A stretch of 64,000 nt of DNA, taken from Cellulomonas sp. C5510. GTDB lineage: Bacteria; Actinomycetota; Actinomycetes; Actinomycetales; Cellulomonadaceae. The position numbers were made by a program, and so were the translations under genes. Each line of letters begins with the position of its first letter. The first letter of the stretch is position 1. The notes beneath the pieces are model-generated. The model searched no databases, was not told the DNA's origin, and saw nothing but the letters and a program-made list of their open reading frames with translations. The stretch covers positions 744,001 through 808,000 of the forward strand of contig NZ_CP081862.1 in assembly GCF_019797765.1 (NCBI RefSeq). Reading direction: 5' to 3'. Positions 59,102-64,000 of the stretch are shown here, piece by piece.

Positions 59102-60283
59102 ATGGAGTTCCGACGCATCCCGGGCCTGCCGCCGTACGTGTTCACGATCATCGACACCCTCAAGGTCGAGGCCCGGCGCGCCGGCCGGGACGTGGTCGAC
59201 CTGGGCTTCGGCAACCCCGACCTGCCGAGCCCGCAGCTCGCGGTCGACAAGCTGGCCGAGGCGGCGCAGAACACCCGCAACCACCGGTACTCCGCGTCCC
59301 GCGGCATCCCCAAGCTCCGCCAGGCGGTCGCCGACCACTACCTGCGCCGGTTCGGGGTGACCCTCGACCCGGAGACCGAGGTGATCTCGACGATCGGCGC
59401 CAAGGAGGGCTTCAGCCACCTCATGTGGGTGCTCCTGCAGCCGGGCGACGCCGCGCTGGTGCCGACCCCGTCGTACCCGATCCACATCTGGGGCCCGTAC
59501 TTCGCCGGGGCGGACGCCCGCCAGGTGCCGATCGGCGACGGCACGGACGGCGGCGGCTACGTGGACCGCGTGATGGAGGCGTGGGACCTCGGCTGGCCGA
59601 AGCCGCGTGTCGTCGTCCTGTCCTTCCCGCACAACCCGACCACCACGACCGTCGAGCTGCACGACCTGCAGCGGCTGGTCGACTGGGCGCGGGAGCGCGA
59701 CGTCGTCCTCGTGCACGACCTGGCGTACGCGGACATGAGCTTCGACGGCTGGACGCCGCCGTCGATCATGCAGTGCGTCGGCGCCACGGAGGTCGCGGTC
59801 GAGCTGTACTCGATGACGAAGTCGTACTCCATGGCCGGCTGGCGGGTGGCGTTCCTCGTCGGGCGGCGCGACGTCGTGGGTGCGCTCGCGAAGCTCAAGT
59901 CGTACCTGGACTACGGCACGTTCCAGCCGATCCAGATCGCGGCGACCGTCACGCTCAACGAGGCGACCGAGTACCCGGCGGAGCTGTCCGCGGTGTACGA
60001 GAGCCGGCGCAACGCCCTCGTCGACGGCCTGTCCCGGATCGGGTGGGACATCCTGCGGCCCCGCGGCACGATGTTCGCCTGGGCGCGGATCCCCGAGCCG
60101 TACCGGGACCTCGGGTCGATCGAGTTCGCGGAGCTGCTGGTCCGTGAGTGCGACGTCGCCGTCTCGCCGGGAGTCGGGTTCGGCCCGGGTGGCGACGGGC
60201 ACGTGCGGTTCGCGCTCATCGAGAACGAGCAGCGGATCGCCCAGGCCGTCCGCGGGCTGCGGCGGGGGCTCACCCGGCTCTGA
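59102..60283 (+). CDS. Class I/II PLP-dependent aminotransferase (AlaC/LL-DAP-aminotransferase-like)
   Basis: A 393-residue fold-type I enzyme. The PLP lysine is Lys 240 in 'SMTKSYSMAGWR'. Other signatures are 'LGFGNPDLPSPQLAVDKLAE', 'SFPHNPTTTTVE' and 'VHDLAYADMSFDG'. The overall pattern resembles the AlaC/alanine or LL-diaminopimelate aminotransferase-like branch, which uses alanine or glutamate as donor; the true substrate is uncertain. TAGCGT (59090-59095) lies six bases before the ATG (leaderless). Confidence 0.87.
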   Translation: MEFRRIPGLPPYVFTIIDTLKVEARRAGRDVVDLGFGNPDLPSPQLAVDKLAEAAQNTRNHRYSASRGIPKLRQAVADHYLRRFGVTLDPETEVISTIGAKEGFSHLMWVLLQPGDAALVPTPSYPIHIWGPYFAGADARQVPIGDGTDGGGYVDRVMEAWDLGWPKPRVVVLSFPHNPTTTTVELHDLQRLVDWARERDVVLVHDLAYADMSFDGWTPPSIMQCVGATEVAVELYSMTKSYSMAGWRVAFLVGRRDVVGALAKLKSYLDYGTFQPIQIAATVTLNEATEYPAELSAVYESRRNALVDGLSRIGWDILRPRGTMFAWARIPEPYRDLGSIEFAELLVRECDVAVSPGVGFGPGGDGHVRFALIENEQRIAQAVRGLRRGLTRL

Positions 60284-60430
60284 CACGACCGCGGCACGGT
60301 GCCGCGGCGCGCTCCGGGTGGGGTTCAGGGTGCGCTCCGGGGAGTCCCCGATGCCGCGTCCCCCGGACGGCTGGGAGGCTCGAGGGGACGACGCGGGGAC
60401 GGCCCCCGGCCGGGGACGAGGAGACGCACG

Positions 60431-61156
60431 ATGGCACCGCTCAGGACGGCACCCCGCAGGACGGCTGCGGCAGCGGCGCTCGGGGCGGCGCTCGCCGTCG
60501 CGCTCGGCGGCTGCGTGGCCGGGCCCGGCGGTCCGACGTCGGCCCGGGACGTCGAGGTCGGCGACGTGCACGCGGTGGACCTGGCGACCGGCGGCGACCT
60601 CACCGTGCGGCGCGGGGACCGGCCCGGCCTGACGATCACGGCGAGCGAGCGCACCCACGACCGCCTGGTGGTCGAGGAGCGCGACGGCGTGCTGCACCTG
60701 GGGGCCGAGGACCGGCTGTTCGGCGGTCTGGGTGACGTCGCGTACGAGCTCGTGCTGCCGCAGCTGGACGAGGTGGCGGTGTCCGGCTCGGGCGACGTCG
60801 AGCTGGTCGACGTCACGGGCGGGCGGCTGCGCGTGCTGGTCGAGGGCTCGGGCAGCCTGTCCGCGACCGGCGTGGCCGCGGACCGGGTGGACGTGACGGT
60901 CGAGGGCTCCGGCGGCGTCGAGCTGGCGGGCCGGGCGGGTGCGGCCGACCTGAGCATCGAGGGCTCCGGCGACCTGGACCTGGAGGACCTCCGGCTGGAG
61001 GAGGCGAACGTCTCGGTGGAGGGCTCCGGCGACGCCGAGGTCAGCGTCCGGGACCGGCTCGCCGTGTCGATCAGCGGCTCCGGGACCGTGCGCTACACCG
61101 GCGACCCGCGGGTCGAGCAGGACGTGTCGGGGTCCGGTTCGGTCGAGCGCGGCTGA
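60431..61156 (+). CDS. GIN-domain (DUF2807) lipoprotein
   Basis: A 241-residue lipoprotein (lipobox 'ALGGC', Cys 28). The mature part is a right-handed beta-solenoid of repeated turns with 'SGSGDVELVDV', 'EGSGSLSATGV', 'EGSGGVEL', 'EGSGDLDLEDL', 'EGSGDAEVSV', 'SGSGTVRYTG', the hallmark of putative auto-transporter adhesin head GIN domains. It is exported and membrane-anchored; the function is unknown. GAGGAG is seven bases before ATG 60431. It converges with ispE. Confidence 0.85.
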   Translation: MAPLRTAPRRTAAAAALGAALAVALGGCVAGPGGPTSARDVEVGDVHAVDLATGGDLTVRRGDRPGLTITASERTHDRLVVEERDGVLHLGAEDRLFGGLGDVAYELVLPQLDEVAVSGSGDVELVDVTGGRLRVLVEGSGSLSATGVAADRVDVTVEGSGGVELAGRAGAADLSIEGSGDLDLEDLRLEEANVSVEGSGDAEVSVRDRLAVSISGSGTVRYTGDPRVEQDVSGSGSVERG

Positions 61157-61169
61157 CGTCCGCCGCCGG

Positions 61170-62114
61170 TCAGAGCACGTCGGAGCCGGCGACCACCCTC
61201 GCGCCGGGCACGGGGCCGGAGGCGGTGAGCACGGAGTCGGCGACCCCGGCGGCGGTCATCGCCGCGGCGATCACGAGCGCGTGCTGCCGACTGCGCGCCA
61301 GCGCCGCGACCGTCGGGCCGGACCCCGAGACGACCACGCCGAGTGCTCCGGCGTCCTCGGCGACGGCGAGCGTCTCCACCAGGCCGGGCGCGAGCTCCAC
61401 GGCCGCGTCCTGCAGGTCGTTGTGCAGCAGGGCGCCGACCGCCGGCGCGTCCCCCGCGCGGAGCGCCTGCAGCAGCGCGACGTCGGCGTCGGGCTCCGGC
61501 CCCGGGTGGCCGCCGCCGAGCGTGTCGAACTCCTCGAACACGCGCGGCGTCGCGAGCCCCTCGTCCCGGACGCCGAACGCCCAGTGGTACTCGCCGCGGC
61601 TGAGGGCGGCGGTGAGCAGGTCGCCGCGACCCGCCCCGACGGCGGTCTGCCCCATGAGCAGGAACGGCACGTCCGAGCCGAGGTCGGCGGCCACCTCGTG
61701 CAGCTCCTCCCGCCCGAGGCCCGTGCCCCAGAACGCGTCGCACGCCAGCAGCGCCGCGGCCGCGTCGGCGGAGCCCCCGGCCATGCCACCGGCGACGGGG
61801 ACCCCCTTGTGCAGGTGCAGGTGCACGCCGTCGGCCACACCGGTGCGGTCGGCCAGTGCCCGCGCGGCGCGCAGGGCGAGGTTGCTGCTGTCGGTCGGGA
61901 CCAGCTCCGACTGCGGCCCGGAGACCGTGACCCGCAGCTCGTCCGCAGCGGTCGCGACCACGTCCTCGTAGACGGAGACCGCCTGGAACACGGTGGACAG
62001 GGGGTGGTAGCCGTCGGGCCGGCGCGCGCCGACCCGGAGGGACAGGTTGACCTTGCCAGGCGCCCGCACGCGGACCTCACGGCCGGTGCGGGGGGCGAGG
62101 CGCAGGTCGGTCAC
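61170..62114 (-). CDS. ispE: 4-diphosphocytidyl-2-C-methyl-D-erythritol kinase
   Basis: A 314-residue GHMP kinase: 'VRAPGKVNLSLRVGARRPDG' at the N-terminus, ATP loop 'PVAGGMAGGSADAAAALLA' near residue 95 and 'GVVVSGSGPTVAALA' near the C-terminus. It phosphorylates CDP-ME in the non-mevalonate isoprenoid pathway. CACAGT on the complement stands six bases before GTG 62114. It follows rsmA and rpfB in the same direction, as in M. tuberculosis Rv1009-Rv1011. Confidence 0.95.
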   Translation of the reverse strand: MTDLRLAPRTGREVRVRAPGKVNLSLRVGARRPDGYHPLSTVFQAVSVYEDVVATAADELRVTVSGPQSELVPTDSSNLALRAARALADRTGVADGVHLHLHKGVPVAGGMAGGSADAAAALLACDAFWGTGLGREELHEVAADLGSDVPFLLMGQTAVGAGRGDLLTAALSRGEYHWAFGVRDEGLATPRVFEEFDTLGGGHPGPEPDADVALLQALRAGDAPAVGALLHNDLQDAAVELAPGLVETLAVAEDAGALGVVVSGSGPTVAALARSRQHALVIAAAMTAAGVADSVLTASGPVPGARVVAGSDVL

Positions 62115-62187
62115 GGGACCACTGTGCCAGGTCCGGGCGCTGGTGGCGCGGGGTCGTCGGCCGCGTGCCGGAGGTGCGGCGTCGCGC

Positions 62188-63153
62188 TCACAGGCCGGGC
62201 AGGTGCTCCGCGACGCGCGCGAGGGCGGCGACGTCCAGGGCCTCGCCGCGCGCCTGCGGATCGACCCCCGCGGCGGCGAGGGCCGCGACCGCGGGGGCGG
62301 ATCCGCCGGCAAGAGGGGCGAGCGCCGATCGCAGCATCTTGCGCCGCTGCGCGAACGCCGCGTCCACGACGGCGAACACCTGCTCGCGGGTGGCGGAGGT
62401 CCGCGGGGGCTCGCGCCGGTCCAGGCGGACGAGCGCCGAGTCGACGTTCGGGACCGGCCAGAACACCGAGCGCCCGACCGTCGCGGTCCGCCGCGCCGAG
62501 GCGTACCAGGCCGCCTTCGCGGAGGGCACGCCGTACGTGCGGCTGCCGGGCGGTGCGGCGAGCCGGTCCGCGACCTCGGCCTGCACCATCACGAGGACGC
62601 GCTCGAGGGTCGGGAACCGCTCGAGGAACGTCAGCAGCACGGGGACCGACACGTTGTACGGCAGGTTGGCGACCAGCGCGGTGGGCGCCCGGCCTGGCAG
62701 CGCCCGGACGTCGAGGGCGTCACCGCGCACGACGGTCAGCGACGGGGCGGGGGCGGACCCGGCGGAGGGGGTCGGGCGCTCGGCGGGGCGGGCGTCCGGG
62801 CTGACGTCGGAGAGGTCCACGACGTCCACGGACGCTCCGGGGACGTGCCGGCGGACCGTCTCCGGCAGCAGGCCCGCGAGCACCGGGTCGATCTCCACGG
62901 CCACGACGTCCGCGCCGGCCTCCAGCAGGCCCAGCGTCAGCGACCCGAGCCCCGGGCCGACCTCGACGACGCGCTCGCCCGCGACCACGTCCGCCTGCCG
63001 CACGATCTTGCGGACCGTGCCGCCGTCGAGCACGAAGTTCTGGCCGAGCGTCTTCGTCGGCCGGATCCCCGCGCGCTCGGCGAGGGCGCGGATCTCGGCC
63101 GGGCCGAGCAGCGGCCCCGCCGCGGGTGCGACGGGGCCGGTGCTGGAGGACAT
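62188..63153 (-). CDS. rsmA: 16S rRNA (adenine-1518/1519-N6)-dimethyltransferase
   Basis: A 321-residue KsgA/RsmA enzyme: '[20 protein letters not shown]', SAM site '[20 protein letters not shown]' and catalytic '[12 protein letters not shown]'. A Pro/Ala-rich insertion of about 20 residues interrupts the Rossmann fold after '[10 protein letters not shown]', longer than in the E. coli protein. TAGGCT (63166-63161) lies seven bases before the ATG, so it can be expressed separately from rpfB. Confidence 0.95.
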   Translation of the reverse strand: MSSSTGPVAPAAGPLLGPAEIRALAERAGIRPTKTLGQNFVLDGGTVRKIVRQADVVAGERVVEVGPGLGSLTLGLLEAGADVVAVEIDPVLAGLLPETVRRHVPGASVDVVDLSDVSPDARPAERPTPSAGSAPAPSLTVVRGDALDVRALPGRAPTALVANLPYNVSVPVLLTFLERFPTLERVLVMVQAEVADRLAAPPGSRTYGVPSAKAAWYASARRTATVGRSVFWPVPNVDSALVRLDRREPPRTSATREQVFAVVDAAFAQRRKMLRSALAPLAGGSAPAVAALAAAGVDPQARGEALDVAALARVAEHLPGL

Positions 63154-63216
63154 GCGGGCGAGCCTACCGGCCGCCCGCCGGCGGGCGGCGCGCCGCCGCC
63201 CGCCGGGGTGGGTGCG

Positions 63217-64000
63217 TCAGGAGAACAGCCGCGGCCCGCAGTGCGGCCACTGGCCGGCGCCGGAGCGGTTGTACAGCATCTGCGCCCGCGCGGTCTGCTC
63301 GTCGGCCGAGGCCTCCGAGGGCAGGCCCGCGCCACCGACGGCCTGCCAGGTGGCGACCGAGAACTGGTACAGGCCGTGGTACTTGCCGGTCGCCGAGACC
63401 GCGGTGGGGTTGCCGCCCGACTCGCACGCCGCGAGCGCGCCCCAGTTCAGGCCCGCCGCGTCGCCGCCGCCGACGGCGGGGCTGCTCGGGGTGGTCGGCG
63501 CGGCGACGACCGGGCGCTTCGTGGTGCCCACGTTCGTCACCTGGGCGACGGGCGCCTGCGTGACCTCGTCGGACAGCAGGTCGCGTCCCGTCTCCTCGCC
63601 GTCCACGGTGGTGACGCGCTCGATGACGGTCCGCACGCCGGGCACGCCCGCGGTGGTGACCTTCGACTGGCCGACGTACAGCGCCGGGTCGCCCTGCTCG
63701 ACGGCGTCGAACGGCACCTCGCTCGTGGTGGTGACGTCCTCGACGACCACGCGGTTCACGACGACCGTCACGCGGTCGTCCCGGTGGCGCACGCTCACCC
63801 GGTCGAGGGGCTGGAGCTCGACGTCCAGGCGGTCGAGCGCGTCGGCGACCGTCGTGCTGCCGTTCGGGACCGTGAGCGTCGTCCCGTCCACGACCACGTC
63901 GGCCGGTCCGTCCAGCGTGAGGTCCAGCGACAGGTCGGGGCGGCCGCCCGCGGTGGAGCGCGACGCGACGAGGCGCACGTCGTCGCCTCGGGTCGCGAGC
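63217..64000 (-). CDS. Resuscitation-promoting-factor-like muralidase (RpfB type), N-terminus beyond window
   Basis: The visible 260 C-terminal residues show a DUF348 repeat ('VVVDGTTLTVPNGSTTVADAL'; partial), a G5-type domain ('VTTTSEVPFDAVEQGDPALY', 'GVRTVIERVTTVDGEETGRD'), a short linker and the Rpf transglycosylase-like domain with catalytic Glu in 'LAACESGGNP' and 'GKYHGLYQFSVATWQAVGG'. This order is that of RpfB, a secreted enzyme that cleaves peptidoglycan and promotes resuscitation. The frame is open to the right edge, so the signal peptide and further DUF348 repeats lie outside. rsmA and ispE follow as in mycobacteria. Confidence 0.9.
   Translation of the reverse strand, partial: LATRGDDVRLVASRSTAGGRPDLSLDLTLDGPADVVVDGTTLTVPNGSTTVADALDRLDVELQPLDRVSVRHRDDRVTVVVNRVVVEDVTTTSEVPFDAVEQGDPALYVGQSKVTTAGVPGVRTVIERVTTVDGEETGRDLLSDEVTQAPVAQVTNVGTTKRPVVAAPTTPSSPAVGGGDAAGLNWGALAACESGGNPTAVSATGKYHGLYQFSVATWQAVGGAGLPSEASADEQTARAQMLYNRSGAGQWPHCGPRLFS

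Overview
The window is very GC-rich, with G or C in almost every third codon position. It uses GTG starts freely, overlaps stop and start codons (GTGA, TGATG), and carries actinobacterial marker genes: an Rpf-type muralidase, a SepX/GLPR-like membrane protein, a PMT mannosyltransferase and a sortase-anchored polysaccharide lyase. This indicates a saprophytic actinobacterium, most likely of the Cellulomonadaceae or a close relative. There is no 16S gene in the window to confirm that. About twenty genes appear leaderless, with a TAnnnT-like -10 element ending 6-7 bases before the start codon.

Left part (1-8.5 kb): a phosphorus-acquisition region. Reading leftwards it has a UgpA/E/B-like ABC importer, a 2H phosphoesterase, a LacI regulator and a secreted glycerophosphodiester phosphodiesterase. 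Divergent from these is a PiT phosphate permease with its PhoU-like partner. From 8.5 to 15 kb are scattered single genes: a GNAT acetyltransferase, a DUF6226-like protein, a cold-shock protein with a long in-frame leader reading frame, an acyl-CoA desaturase, a GGDEF-EAL enzyme and a small lipoprotein.

Middle part (15-34 kb): two LacI-controlled carbohydrate loci. The first has a regulator, strong paired operators, an ABC importer (binding protein and two permeases) and a GH2 glycosidase. After three small unknown genes with looser codon use comes the second: a regulator with AAACCGGT-type operators, another importer, a GH130 mannoside phosphorylase/hydrolase, ManA, and a 1503-residue secreted PL8 lyase with discoidin domains and an LALTG sorting signal. 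None of the three ABC importers in the window has its own ATPase gene.

From 34 to 45 kb there is a PRC-barrel protein, a formaldehyde-dehydrogenase-like zinc enzyme with a small membrane protein, a large ATPase/LuxR regulator, an OsmC protein, and a 1609-residue helicase-like protein whose ATPase motifs have decayed.

Right part (45-64 kb): housekeeping genes in an order that recalls Mycobacterium tuberculosis Rv0985c-Rv1011: mscL, SAF protein, FmdB/Ruc-type zinc ribbon with a CIRCE element, 5-formyl-THF cyclo-ligase, MoeA/Glp, RimJ, SepX-like, tRNA-Ala, then PMT, RsmI, and rpfB-rsmA-ispE. Interspersed are a RibD-like reductase, an SBF-type transporter, a DUF4349 lipoprotein, a GH20 hexosaminidase, an aminotransferase and a GIN-domain lipoprotein. 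No insertion sequence, prophage, CRISPR array or rRNA was seen.
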